A stretch of DNA of 64,000 bases from Phoronis australis. Lineage: Eukaryota > Phoronida > Phoronidae. The notes under the pieces are model-generated. The model ran no database searches. It was not told the origin of the DNA and saw nothing but the letters and a program-made list of their open reading frames with translations. The translations under genes were made by a program, and so were the position numbers. The stretch lies in assembly GCA_002633005.1 (NCBI GenBank), contig NMRA01000011.1, forward strand, positions 1,349,778 through 1,413,777, read 5' to 3'. Positions within the stretch are counted from its first letter, which is position 1. Each line of letters starts with the position of its first letter. Positions 48,555 through 58,411 of this stretch are shown one piece after another.

Positions 48555-51500
48555 CTAACTGGGAACTTTTTTGCTAGGAATCCCAAAACAGAAAAGTTTT
48601 GGCTACATGTACATGAATGATATCACAAACGTCAAGGTGTGGATCTATACTACGTGTTTGAACTGGTCATGAGGAGTAGGCCTACGGTTTCGTCATGAAC
48701 AATTTGGTGTGACGTCACACCATGCGTTATTAATGCTTTGAAAACAATAGGGAAGTCAAACACCTAGGCCATGTTTAATAGGACGATGGCAGATCGGCAC
48801 GTTCCCCTTCGACCATATAGCTTCTTACTGTTTTTAGATGTGGCAGAACTTTTACCCTCGACAACACCGTAACAATGAGGTACTCGAACGACATGTGAAG
48901 TTTTGTGGGATTGGATACAAACTTGTCCACAGAAAACGTTTAAGATTCATGTAAGCGTTCAAGAATATCGGAATGAAATCTGGTGGAGAATAATTACAAT
49001 CGAAACTAAAATATGTCGTGCCTACTTAAAGGGTACACTTCTCCGAGAGTTCACTACTTTGAAAATATCTAAACTTTCTGACTCAAGTGTAATTGTTATA
49101 GTTTTACATGCAGCAGTAAACAACACTTCGGTTAATAGATGCAACTGTACCGAAAACAACCCCTGGACAATAAATCACGTTGTTTAGATTTCGGCGCATG
49201 CGAAATTGCCCGCATGTCTTTCGAATACGTAAAAGTAAGTACGTATATACTTGCATTTCTAAAGGAATTAATTTAGTATATTGATGAATTATCAACAACA
49301 ATGCATTAATCAAATCCATCATTACACAGTTCGACTGAAAAGTTTAGGGCGCAGAGCTGCACCTCATTACTGAAATTAATCGCACGGCTGTCACGTTTTC
49401 CCCCATATGTGGGAGGGCGCAGGTTGTTACAGACCGGTGCTAATAGCTTTCGGTGGGACGATAGACTGAAGACTTATTCGAGTTAATTACTTTATTGATC
49501 TCAACAGTACTTTCGCAAGTCTTCTCAAACAAAACGTTCGACGTAAGCCTTGACTTGTGATGAATTTCTGTGACGTCCAGCAACTGTTACACTCGTTGTT
49601 TCAATAACCTGCTATCTCTAAAGCGGGCTCTCTATTGACTATCGCTGTAACTGTTGATTATCTCCAATGCAACTCAACTGTAACTCCAACAGTTTAACTG
49701 TTAAGTACTAGCCCACGAGAGCACCTGCCATCCACCGGCAAGGTGGGGGTCAGCCGATTTTTACCAAATTTGACACATAGGTAGTCCTATGGGATCTATA
49801 AACAGCGGTAAACTATTTCCCCAAAATATTACGTTCTACAAAGTTATGGGCTCAAACACATTTTACGGCTTCGCAGCCGTGTTTTCAAGCTGTAAAAACT
49901 GTCCAAATTTAACTTTTTACATTTTTCTTTGAATGAAAGCTATTGAACTATTATTCACATGGCATTTTTTAGTGATGCCACTAGATTGTTACACAGATGT
50001 CTTAAAAAAAAACGATTTACCACCCTCATTTAGTAGTTTTACTACACTACCCCCGTTACGCCATTTTGAGGTTATGTTTAATACACTGCTATAGCAAATC
50101 TGCCCCCACAGCTATGAGATTGAAACTTGGCCAAAATGTTGAAAAATCATGTTCTTTTCATTGCATAAAATAAAATTTTTGTCAGCCAGTTTATTATTAG
50201 TTATACATTTTGGCAACTCAAATGTATTAAAATGAAAAATTTTCAAATATATGAGTCGTTGCGGCAGCATGTAAAATCATATTGTCTTTAATGTTTTTTG
50301 ATATTTTGACAATGAGTTTGTTCCTCCTGAATGTTTTGAATGTTTTAATACTGACACCTAGATACCATACATGGCTCCATTTTTGTAAAAATCGATCTTG
50401 TCCTCCCCAGTGAACAGGGTTAGACATGAACTCGACAAATGTAGCTTATTTTGATTTATAGTTGTTATCCCTTGTAATTTCCATATGGGTATTTCTTGAC
50501 ACATATTCAAATCACATTTTATGTTGATTAAATGTTTATGCAATGCATTGTAATATCAAATGCATGATAAGTTTAGTGGCATGACCACAATTTTTATACG
50601 ACTTAAAACAAAAGGCCGCAGGAGTCTTTAGTTTTCCTGACGAAATACCGGGTTTCACGTTCTCTGAAGACATTCGAACGACAAGACAAACTCCCCCACT
50701 GTCCATGGCAACTCGTCACATGTATATTGTATCATTGTTTTCCGTTGTTGTGTCATTGTTGGATATAACAACATATGTCACATCGATATAGAACCTTCAG
50801 CGTACATCAGACCGTTGCCGATAAATGCTTATCATTATCTATATTATAACAACGGGAACAATGAGGATGCTAATTTATTGTTCTCTATGCAACCAGGTTT
50901 CCCGTGGGTGACCCCAAAGTATCCACAAACACTTATCACGCACCTCAGTAACTCTTTCCGCGCACACGAATCCTTCTCGTGGAACCTAAACACCAAATTT
51001 TTATATCCTTGTGTTGTGATGCATTGCTCATGGTTTGGGTTCAGATTCCGGTGTATTAAGATTCCAATCTCCAACCCTAAATATGCAGTTTTAGTAAAAG
51101 TTCTAGACAATGCAGGTTTATGGATTTATTCTCTTTTAAATGAAGAGTAAAAATCAAATTCTGCACTGATTTTCAAAAGTAATCACATACTGGAAGAGCA
51201 CACACCTAAAAATAATACAATGTTTGACAATTTTATTCCTTATATCATTTGAAAGTTGTCTGCATCACAGACAGCTCATCTAAGGTGAAGATATTTCTTG
51301 TGAAAAAATATAAAACACCAACCAGACACTAGTGTACTACAAAATATGTTTTCGTAATACAATACAAAGATAACTGTACAGTCAAAAGTGCACATGCTAT
51401 GACTCTATTAAACAAATGCCTTCTAGACCTTTTCAACACTCCAATTGATACAGGACAGTGTCAACCACACAAAGCCCATAAATTCAGGGACTTACACTCA

Positions 51501-53068
51501 AGGTGATTGCGAAAAAGGATTTTGCAATGTCGCTGACAGCTGAACATGTACAAAGACATTCCTACAAGCATTGCGCCAACTTGTCATAGAATTCACCTTA
51601 TTCGTATATATGAATTGTAAGTGGCGTTTTCGGCGCGTGGCCAGAAATCCTCTGCTTGTATACAGTATACCTGCAGGTCAGTTGATCAATAGGCACTTTG
51701 TGGCTCTTGATGACATCCATGGCCTGGTTTCTTTGTTGTAACTGTTGGTACATGTATTTAGGACCTTGCCTATTATGTACATTTACTAACCCATGTTTCT
51801 GTTTCTGAACGGTGTGAAGGATGATTGCTTACAGGGGCGGATCCTGTATTTTGAGTTGGGGGGGGGCAGGGCAGAGTATTAGCCAGGCTTTTACCCGTCA
51901 GTTTACCCGTCAGACATTCGTGCCCCCTAACTGCCAAATGGAATCTGGGGGAATTTTAAGGGGGGCGAAGGCCCCCTTCGCCCCCTTTAAATCAGCCTCT
52001 GGCTTAAGAACGGATCGTCTTTATAATATTTGATCAGTTCTCTCAAACTGTACATACCCGCCTCCCTATTTATTGTAGAGTCGCAATTTTTTAAAAAGAA
52101 AACATCAAAATTGAAAGTAAAATTTGTGAGATGCGCATAAAATGTATTTTGCGTCGCCCGTGATACAAAAGTAAACAAACTTTTTACGTCTCACCTTCTA
52201 CTCATCAGTGATCTGTGTTTAACTTTTACAAGGGTTAAGATATTATACCGAAGTCGAAATTTTTAAGCAAGCTGTGTCGGGGTGCCGTTTATAAGCAAGC
52301 TGTTTCGGGGTGTCGTTTATGCAAAACACGTTCAAAACGTCTATCTGGAATACAAACTACTGTACTTTGTCCCAAATACAAAAGGTGCCATGTGCCGAGA
52401 AAGAGAGTTATGGGTATTTTATCAAACATTGCATTCTCTGCCTATCACACACAACTCAGTCACACGCCGGTCTCACTACCGGTCCAGTCTTTAAAATGTT
52501 CAATTATGAAGTCTCAATCTGCCCCGGGGTCAGGAAAGGTACAACGTACGTGATACTGGTTACGTTTCACTTCAAACGAAACGATTAGAAACCTTATATC
52601 AGACCTATCATACAGGTACATCTACATGTATGAGCCCGACCGAGATCTGACAGTTACCTGTTGTACAGTGTCACGGCCATCGTACACCACTTCATCATAC
52701 ACATACTTAACCCCCCGGTATTTTCAGCGACAGATAAGCTTTTGGGGAGAAATACAGGCCAAGGCATAGAACGTACGCGACTTCGCTTCGGATTAACCGC
52801 GCCCGGCGGCAAGACGAAGTGAAGGCTGGGACTAGCCTCCGTCTAACCGGGGTTTGGAACCCGCATCCAGCAGAGACGGTCTTGCCACGCTCGATAAGAA
52901 GAAACTTTCGACCTGTAATGTACTTACTCTTATTATCTGGCTCTTTTCGTTCGACACGTCAAGAATCAAAGTACGCGACTCGCCACTATATTGTTTCGGT
53001 AGGCATCTGCACCTTTCTGACGTCACTGCGGCGGCACACAAAAGAAGAATGGCGACAATGGGCTTCAT
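31371..53068 (-). CDS. Ependymin-related secreted protein (MERP/EPDR family), five exons, one frame break
   Basis: Exons 53068-52928, 35695-35585, 32469-32394, 31747-31642 and 31531-31371 have GT-AG borders and successive phases 0, 0, 1, 1. The product is about 197 residues, the usual size. It begins with a signal peptide (MKPIVAILLLCAAAVTS) and then shows family landmarks in order: CLPKQYSGE after the signal, YAIDFDKGR, YVVDL...VGYFIVMGKC, RCLP-EATF, RESCIPIQS, and a C-terminal F...W..LC segment. Ependymin-related proteins are secreted or lysosomal hydrophobic-pocket glycoproteins. Exon 4 is one base out of frame near 31720-31733 (AAAATTTAATAAAA), either a homopolymer error or a true lesion making this a pseudogene. 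Intron 1 (17.2 kb) is full of transposons. The combined motif order makes the family likely; exon 5 is the least certain. Confidence 0.68.
31642..31747 (-). CDS. Ependymin-related gene, exon 4 (frame-shifted)
   Basis: Acceptor CACACTGCAG and donor GCTTTG|GTAAGA. The incoming phase reads EATFHKI and then a stop; one base later the frame reads NKTFEMHWNLERESCIPIQS and exits in the phase required by exon 5. Length 106 is one base more than any in-frame value. The ATF after C(I/L)P and the later CIP are both expected landmarks, so the exon is real and the break is local. Confidence 0.6.
32394..32469 (-). CDS. Ependymin-related gene, exon 3
   Basis: Acceptor TTTACTATTTTCAG and donor TTCCAG|GTAAGA frame 76 bases, phase 0 in and 1 out. 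The in-frame reading is KVGYFIVMGKCTQLRILEE then TDRCLP. The G.YFI..GKC...L......C(I/V)P pattern is the centre of ependymin-related proteins and gives two of the conserved cysteines. A second frame is also open, but it breaks phase with its neighbours. Confidence 0.65.
32470..35584 (-). other. Intron 2 of the ependymin-related gene
   Basis: Contains a 64-bp tandem duplication at 34941-35068. The frame at 34464-34772 (+) is unsupported. No other repeat recognised. Confidence 0.45.
34941..35068. repeat. 64-bp tandem duplication
   Basis: TTACTTTTTTAAACAATATC starts copy 1 and TTACTTTTCTCAACAATATC starts copy 2 exactly 64 bases later. Both end in AACACTAGCTGTGCT. About 85-90% identical. Confidence 0.8.
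35585..35695 (-). CDS. Ependymin-related gene, exon 2
   Basis: Acceptor TTTTCATTATAG, donor ATCGCC|GTGAGT, exactly 37 codons, phase 0 on both sides. Encodes NVYAIDFDKGRQAGKQ and RRFVRRYVVDLIA, aligning with the YD.....R....E and LLLYK regions of the family. It was too short and lacked an ATG, so it stands out only by its splice borders. Confidence 0.6.
37197..37197. other. Single-N gap at a G homopolymer
   Basis: N follows a run of 13 G; the sequence on either side looks unrelated. Confidence 0.95.
38076..38936 (-). mobile_element. hAT-like non-autonomous element A, copy 2, nested in element B2
   Basis: Ends CAGTGGTGGATCTAGG and CCTAAATCCGCCTATG, with an exact TGTTG duplication (38071-38075, 38937-38941). 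The uninterrupted target is visible in B1 as CTGTGTGTTGAGCTCC, confirming both the insertion point and the 5-bp duplication. The interior matches 22014-23027 in reverse, including the tRNA-like module and decayed frame. An N at 38901 lies beside a C-rich run. Confidence 0.8.
38341..38400 (-). other. tRNA-like (Pol III-like) module within element A copy 2
   Basis: On the minus strand GTGGTGTAGTGGTAACGC (A-box-like) and GTGAGTTCGAGTCTTTGG (B-box-like) are retained, better preserved than in copy 1. Secondary structure of a functional tRNA is not formed. Confidence 0.55.
40076..42250 (+). mobile_element. 5'-truncated non-LTR retrotransposon with reverse transcriptase and RNase H (I-like group)
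   Basis: Reading through several frames, the order is: fingers region SAPGPNGVKYSNLKSM; palm with FDLEDAYNKVD; SGLPQGCPLSSVLFN; the catalytic YVDD at about 40756-40767; thumb and C-terminal linker; then an RNase H domain with TDGS (about 41611), AECEAY and TDS acidic motifs; and a C-terminal tail KFTLRAILEGGG. The endonuclease and everything upstream are absent. At least four frame changes (near 40600, 40840, 41275 and 41610) and stops at 40325 and 42032 make it inactive. An RNase H domain after RT points to the I/Nimb/R1-like side of the LINE tree. Confidence 0.85.
42690..42934 (+). pseudogene. C-terminal CxC-domain fragment of a multicopy Cys-rich family
   Basis: Just after a TATATTATATTGCAG acceptor-like site, the plus strand encodes ERSKCKKNMCAGKLSLC then NAGSNCTEMCSCDNCSN and ends TAA at 42932-42934, with ATTAAA about 35 bases on. 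The CKC.....C.C...G..CTE.C.C..C.N pattern is the CxC tail found at the end of a large uncharacterised invertebrate protein family, also seen in broken form at 57540-57606. Nothing of the N-terminal part is found nearby. Confidence 0.5.
44386..44442. repeat. Degenerate ATC/GTC trinucleotide tract
   Basis: CATCATCGCCACCACCATCATCAT... TCGTCGTCTT, an imperfect trinucleotide microsatellite. Confidence 0.7.
45528..45815. mobile_element. hAT-like small element of the A-type termini group
   Basis: CTACGGATTTAGGGGG at the left and CCCCCCTAACTG...CCTGGATCCGCAG at the right are inverted relatives of the CAGTGGCGGATYTAGG terminus. Target duplication is not clear, so the boundaries are approximate. Non-coding. 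Confidence 0.45.
47283..47335. repeat. G-rich repeat end
   Basis: CAGGGCCGTAGGAAACGGGG followed by GGCC and a long G run; resembles a transposon terminus but no partner end was found. Confidence 0.3.
48493..48551. repeat. (TG)n microsatellite
   Basis: About 59 bases of nearly pure TG with one TA interruption. Confidence 0.95.
51832..52001. mobile_element. hAT-like 170-bp MITE with 5-bp target duplication
   Basis: Starts CAGGGGCGGATCC and ends AAATCAGCCTCTG, with GCTTA on both sides (51827-51831, 52002-52006). G-rich left half and C-rich right half; no coding capacity. Same termini and duplication length as elements A1 and A2. Confidence 0.75.
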
Positions 53069-53083
53069 GGCTGCGAGATCGCA
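52928..53083 (-). CDS. Ependymin-related gene, exon 1 (signal peptide)
   Basis: ATG at 53068, hydrophobic signal MKPIVAILLLCAAAVTS, then ERCRCLPKQYSGE, matching the C..P.Q(W/Y).G start of mature ependymin-related proteins. The donor AGA|GTAAGTA follows 52928 in phase 0. A strong acceptor (TTCTGTTCTTTGTAG) ends at 53084, so the 15 bases before the ATG probably belong to this exon and an untranslated exon may lie further right. Confidence 0.65.
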
Positions 53084-53626
53084 CTACAAAGAACAGAAAA
53101 TGGTAAACCACGCGTCTTGTCAATGCCCTGAAGCATATTTCTATGATATCTAGACCGTGAATCTAGTCTCCACACAAGAAGTCCATATTACTTTTTGACT
53201 TAACTCAATATTTGTGCTTGTGGTTGTGCGCCCCGCTGCAGACGACCACTGGCTACATGTATGTAGTAAATTCACCATTTTAAAGTTTTCTATCTCATTC
53301 CTAGATGAATGTTTTAAATGTGAAAATTTACGGTGCTTTAAGTTGCATTTACGTGTAATTTGGCATCAAAATTGGTGAAAAATGAAAAAAAAATGCTCGA
53401 ATTTGATGTTCATGTAGAGTACGTGGTCATAGTGATAAAAATATTGTCTCAGGTGTTTTAAGAGACACATTTGGACATTGTTCCGTCTGTTCCTTTTTGG
53501 TGAATATTATGATGGTCACGTCATCTCATTAAAGGAATTAGGTCAAAAATCTAAAAATCAAACACTACATGTTTTCTAATTTCAGAAAATATACAAATTA
53601 CAGAGTTTTGTATTTTACAAGTCATG
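53084..53626. other. Upstream flank of the ependymin-related gene
   Basis: Probable promoter or 5' UTR intron of the minus-strand gene. No TATA box or repeat could be identified with confidence. Confidence 0.35.
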
Positions 53627-53941
53627 TTAATAATTGGCTAAAAACACCGCCGACACTTTGATAAGTTGCTGCATAACCTTAATCTTGTGAGGCAAGTTAC
53701 CGCATCGTGTTGTGTTAAAGCCGCTAGTTACCTGTACTTGAGAGGCTTGCAAAAAATTATACACGTTCTTTTCGGGCCCAGCGCACAAATGGTCAAAGCT
53801 CGTGAAAGCCTTTGCAGATAATAACACGTCCGTGACTTTAAAGTCGCTGTGGTGGTTAGCAAAAGCGAATTCTACAAAAGCCCTTGTTGCTGGATATGCA
53901 GCAAAAGTGTTCAAAATTCCTCCAGAGAAGTTGAGAGCGAC
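53627..53941 (-). CDS. Orphan open frame of unknown function
   Basis: A 105-codon frame bounded by TAA at both ends, with no ATG near its start. It reads LNFSGGILNTFAAYPATRAF, then KVTDVLLSAKAFTSFDHLC, and has a possible CAG|GTAACT donor inside at about 53732. Composition looks protein-like throughout. No family recognised. It could be an exon with a hidden acceptor (CTCAACTTCTCTGGAG is one), or a fragment of a transposon protein. Confidence 0.3.
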   Translation of the reverse strand, partial: VALNFSGGILNTFAAYPATRAFVEFAFANHHSDFKVTDVLLSAKAFTSFDHLCAGPEKNVYNFLQASQVQVTSGFNTTRCGNLPHKIKVMQQLIKVSAVFLANY

Positions 53942-55289
53942 TTACATCAACATCTGAAACCCGTTCACTTGCTAATAAAATGTAGTGCTTTGAAATTGCG
54001 CTGATGGCCCCAAGTTGTTGGACAACTTTTATGAATAGTTCAAAAGCAGAAATCAGAAACCCAAGCTAGTGAAATTGTCCTGGTGAAGGTTATCGACTAT
54101 TGTGACTCCCTGGAGAGGCTTGCATGTATTTTGTTTCCATGAATATTCAATATTTCCTCTCGGTAATGTAACCGACAACAACCGATGCACGTGTTTGCTG
54201 CTTATTGTAGGAAAAACAATGTTAGAGTCTGCTTATTAAGTAAAGTTTTGATGACTGAGTCATGTAAAATGTAAACATCACGTACATGTATCATAATCAC
54301 CCAAAACTATCACTGGTTACTGCTTGGAGGATTAGCAACATAAAATTGAGAATTGAGGTAAAGGTGAACCTTGTTCACCAGGTTGTACTTTTGTGCAAAT
54401 ATCTTAAATTTTGTCTTCTGTAATCCCTACAATATCTATATTTTCTTAAAGGTTGAAAGGTGAATAAATTTTCTAACAAAATGTATCATTCTTATGAACT
54501 TCTCTCTATGTTTCAAGTTCATGAGATATGCGTTTTTTATTTTTTTAATTTGAACAGAGATTTTAAAAATCTTTTGTCAACATGTTGATAACGGCATTTT
54601 AGAAGGAACCGAGTCTCAGATTTTTGAAATAGGTCTTAGTTATTTTATTATTCACTAGAGCTCTTTGAGAAAAAACGGCCGTACTCTTCATTTTTGAAGG
54701 CTTCGTTCCAACAAGTAGGAGTTAGAATCGCGATTGTAACGACAGATTTATCTCAGAAGGCATCAAATACCAAGTATTCGAAATTTCGTAGCAATCTGAT
54801 CACGCATCGCCGATAAATGGATGTTTAAATATTGAAATAAACTCCTAAATCGTAATGCGAGAAATCGGCAGTGACGCAAGGCAATGATCGAGAAGCGTAC
54901 ATCAGTGCTGTAGTGGCGCCTACGCACCGTAAATAACGTTCAGCGCTCAAGGTGATACGGTGGGCTTTGGGCGCCTACTTACCTCTAATTTTACTACTAC
55001 AGCGCTGGCCATTCGGCATCATGTCAGAAATTTCAGGAGTTTATTGACTGGGACAGCTAGTAATTTTCACGGTTACTCAAGTAGGGTATTAATAATTTCA
55101 ACAAATGATTAATATGGGTATTGCAAAACGAAGAAAAATTAGGAATTATCATTCAGTTTTAGCAACCTATTCGAGTCAGCTCGCCTGCTTAAAATCAAGT
55201 GATTAATTGTGAGTGGAGTTTGTATGTCATTTAGCTGAACTAGGTCAACACAGCTTTATCGAAAAGGGCTGGTACAACGTGGACATAGT
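53942..55289. other. No feature recognised
   Basis: AT-rich sequence without splice-supported frames or recognisable repeats. Confidence 0.4.
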
Positions 55290-55465
55290 GTAAATAATAC
55301 TGGTCAGACCTCCAAATCCTCCGATCCTCCAAATGGGACCGACTCACCATCGAACCTACGGCCGGGCATCAAATTGGACCGCCATGACAGAAAATGGTAC
55401 TGACACATCTTAAAACATGACAGCCCCACCACAAAACAGGACCGCCGGAGACTGAACATGAGTAC
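55290..55465 (-). repeat. GC-rich minisatellite-like repeat D, copy 1
   Basis: On the minus strand it reads TTCAGTCTCCGGCGGTCCTG and continues with repeated GGCGGTCC.ATTTT..GGTGG-like units; this matches 61795-61965 on the plus strand at roughly 80%. Confidence 0.65.
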
Positions 55466-56180
55466 CCCATAAAGGCATTAGGCCATAAGGAAGTTGTAGG
55501 GCCTAGCTCAAGGGCATGAGGCTACTTTCAGCAGGCAAGGCGAATTGATGCCTTATAGAGCACGAACATCACAAATATCAATTATCAAAAAAGTTTCATG
55601 TGTTTCAATTGCACGTTTTGCCAGAAACTTGCATTAAAAAGAGAAACTTTCACAGATTCACACACAAGTTTGCCAGTAGATGTCAGTCCACTGCCAGAGG
55701 CATCATCCAATCAGCTTCCAGCAAAACCGTAATGCTCTGAACTAACAAGATGGCTGTCCCCAGTGCTGATTTTCATTGTTGTATACACGTTGGAGGTTTT
55801 TCTGCCAATAAAGGTCTTTTGAAGTTTACTGAAACAACTTGGAGTAAAATTACTGATTGCTGCAAACAGTGGGCTGACATTTCTTGCAAAGAAAGCTTTG
55901 TTTCTCAAACCTTTCTGCTTGTAGTCAGGAGGGAAACTCAGATGGATTATTATGTCACAAAGGTTGTTATAGGCATCTCACAAATGTTGATAAAATCACT
56001 AAAGCACAACTCAGAATGGAAAAACTGGAAAAACAGAAAGAGAAAGAGCAATTGACGAAACTCCAAGAAAATCACGGAGACTGTCAAATGCCACAACTAG
56101 TGTTCAGCTAAGTACTGTTGTAAACTGTGCTTCCGCTGAAAGATATGAGCCTCTGTTAGCCACTCCCTAACGGGCATTTG

Positions 56181-56252
56181 CCTATTAGCTGAATGGTTAG
56201 CATTCTCGCTGGTTTTATGGGGGTCGCTGGTTCCATACCCGGGTCGGGTTAT
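56181..56252 (+). other. tRNA-like sequence (SINE head or tRNA remnant)
   Basis: TTAGCTGAATGGTTAGCATT resembles an A box and GGTTCCATACCCGGG a degraded B box. The cloverleaf does not close and the B box has lost its consensus TCGA, so it is not a functional tRNA gene. Confidence 0.45.
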
Positions 56253-56285
56253 CTCGCCTGTTACTACAGTACTTTTATCTTGCCC

Positions 56286-56567
56286 CACTGGCGGATCTAG
56301 GAGGGCCCGACATTTTGTCTCGAGCAATCGCGCAAAGCACGATTGCATGCGCACACTCAGCCTAAAATGTATGGGGGTTCAAATTTGTGAGGATCTGGAC
56401 CTTTTGCTAAAATACAACCGGAGGACTAAAAATTTCGAGTGCCCTTGCTACATCTTGTTTAAAGCCGCATGGTCATTGAACTAGGGTTAATTGATGAATT
56501 ATTTTTTGGCGGCAGCCAAGTGGTGGGGGTGGGCGGGCCCCCTGGGCCCCTCCTAAGTCCACCTATG
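56286..56567. mobile_element. hAT-like 282-bp MITE
   Basis: Starts CACTGGCGGATCTAGG and ends CCTAAGTCCACCTATG, inverted relatives of the element A termini, with GGGCCCGAC and GGGCCCCCTGGGCCCC next to them as in A2. No exact 5-bp duplication survives. Confidence 0.6.
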
Positions 56568-58411
56568 CTCCTCCAGAGTTTATCATATGTAAAAAGACAA
56601 AACGGACCACCGACAGCTTCGCTAGGAAAAGAAAAGTAGAACCGCTGTCCAAATTTGAAACCATATCTGGTGAGAACTTTACTTGTGTTGCTTACTTAAG
56701 GGCTAAAGAAGTTGAATTCTTTTATTAACTTTTAGCTGGTCTAGCCCGTGGAAGTTACTGATTGAAAAATAACTTCATTCATGAATGAAAACCCCAAAAC
56801 TAGGTGCGATATTTACAGTTAGACTGACAATTAATTTTTACTTTTTTCTTGTTGAACATAAAAGTAACTTTGAAGAGATTTTTTGCACTTGAATGAACAC
56901 TTGAGCTCTCCTAGCTAAACTGTGTCAACCAATTTTAAATTCATGTAAGCATCATGTAACATTTTTACGGGAAACCTTGTTGTATGGCGGAAAAGTTGAA
57001 AATGACCCTGTTCTAATTGACAGAATCGGACAAAGGTCAAAGAGGTTGTATCTCGAGACGCAATGTATCACCGTTCGTGCTTCAAAATATTGACAAATTC
57101 AGTTTCTAAATAACCTGAAAATGCACCTGAAAAGGACAGCAGTTATGAGACAGTTTTCAACACGTTTTGCCAAGATGTTATGGAGAAACGGTTGATTTTT
57201 CGTGGTAGTGTTGCGCTTGGCTATTCTGAACGCGTTTTCGAAGAAAGGCTTCAGCAGTCCAACTCATCAAAGTTGTAAAAAGTGGAAACCTAAAGACAAA
57301 ACTAAAGAGACTGTATCCCCAACTGTAAGTTTATAGACCCCGGCACAATGAGAGGAAATTGTCCTGGCTTGCAATGAGCCTCTGGCAGGGTATTACGTGT
57401 CAGATAGTGAATCCGATGAGAATGGGTGGTCAGTGGATGGAGCTGGTGTCCAGCCTGTTTGTACAACAATGTCGTCTGCTCCACCCAACGTGTTAGTGCT
57501 TAAATGCAGGACTCTCCTGCTCAGAATTGTGTGACTGTAAGGACTGTAGTAATATGGCCAGTTGTGTAAACAAAGAAGAGTCATCCAGTGATGAAGAAGA
57601 TGATTAGGAGTGGATAAACTTTTCAATGTTTTATTGTTTTTCGTTTTTACTTTTTTACTTGTGTGGTTTCATTTATTCATTGATTAATGTATTATTTACA
57701 ATTACAGTAACCCCGTCAGTTCATACTGCTTTCCATGGGGGCCCTCAGTAAAAACATACAAAGACTGTGAGACAAAGAAGCAGAATTACAAATTAAAAGA
57801 CAACATTTAAATGATCACTGATCAATATGAAACTAACATGTAAAGACTGATGAAACAAAATAAACAATGAAAACAATAAACAGAAGATACCAAAAGTAAG
57901 TGTGAGACGCAGCAAAGCAACTGGGCTCGAGGTGAACAGAATGAAAATGTTTATAAATGGAACGAGGGGTTGAGCCTACGATATGCAGAAAACTGGTCGA
58001 GCCCGGAGGTGAATCAGTTGCTCGCTGACGTACAGCGTCATTTACCCTCGACCATAGATTCAAGTGTGGAAAGTTTAAAGGAAGCCATTAAATTAATATG
58101 TGCTGCAGACATGTTAAAACCAAAAGTGAACATATCTTATAACCCAGTTAGTTTTCCCAAATGGTTTGACGCTGATTGTAGGCAGATGAGAGCTGTCGCT
58201 AGGCAAAAACTAAGTAATTTTAGATTCAGTATTGGAACACCGAGAGAAAACATTTGCCGAACTCTATATGTACAAGCTAGAAGGGATTATGGAAACTTAA
58301 AAATGTGAAACAGATAGAGTGTAACAGAAAACAGTGCAAAACTTTGAAATCAGCTGTGGAGAGTAGACAGTAAAAAATTCTGGCGCGCATTTAATACTAA
58401 GAAGAAAGGTA

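Larger units (their letters stand above)
35696..52927 (-). other. Intron 1 of the ependymin-related gene, a 17-kb transposon-rich intron
   Basis: Holds, left to right: a G-run/N gap at 37197, element A2 nested in B2, a 5'-truncated LINE with RNase H, a CxC-domain fragment, hAT-like pieces at 45528 and 51832, a G-rich repeat end near 47283 and a (TG)n tract. The stretches 35696-38003, 39620-40075, 42990-45527, 45816-48492, 48552-51826 and 52007-52927 otherwise show no recognisable feature. Confidence 0.5.
55744..57607 (+). pseudogene. Broken copy of a multicopy Cys/His-rich protein family
   Basis: Five collinear pieces match one architecture. 55750-55945 reads CCIHVGGFSANKGLLKFTET and W.KI.DCCKQWADISCKES. 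After a frameshift, 55944-56111 gives CHKGCYRHLTNVDKITKAQ. 56573-56728 gives PEFIICKKTKRTTDSFARKR. 57030-57280 gives DAMYHRSCFKIL, then ETVFNTFCQDVMEKRL. 57363-57607 gives EPLAGYYVSDSESDENGW and the tail GLSCSELCDCKDCSN before an acidic end and TAG. This is the layout of a large, uncharacterised family repeated in invertebrate genomes. At least three frame breaks, internal stops and loss of most of the CxC motif show decay. A 282-bp MITE and a tRNA-like piece lie between pieces two and three. Confidence 0.55.

Noticed and set aside
53084-53160. Plus-strand frames overlapping ependymin exon 1 (52819-53153)
   Set aside because: They are shadows of the minus-strand signal-peptide exon.
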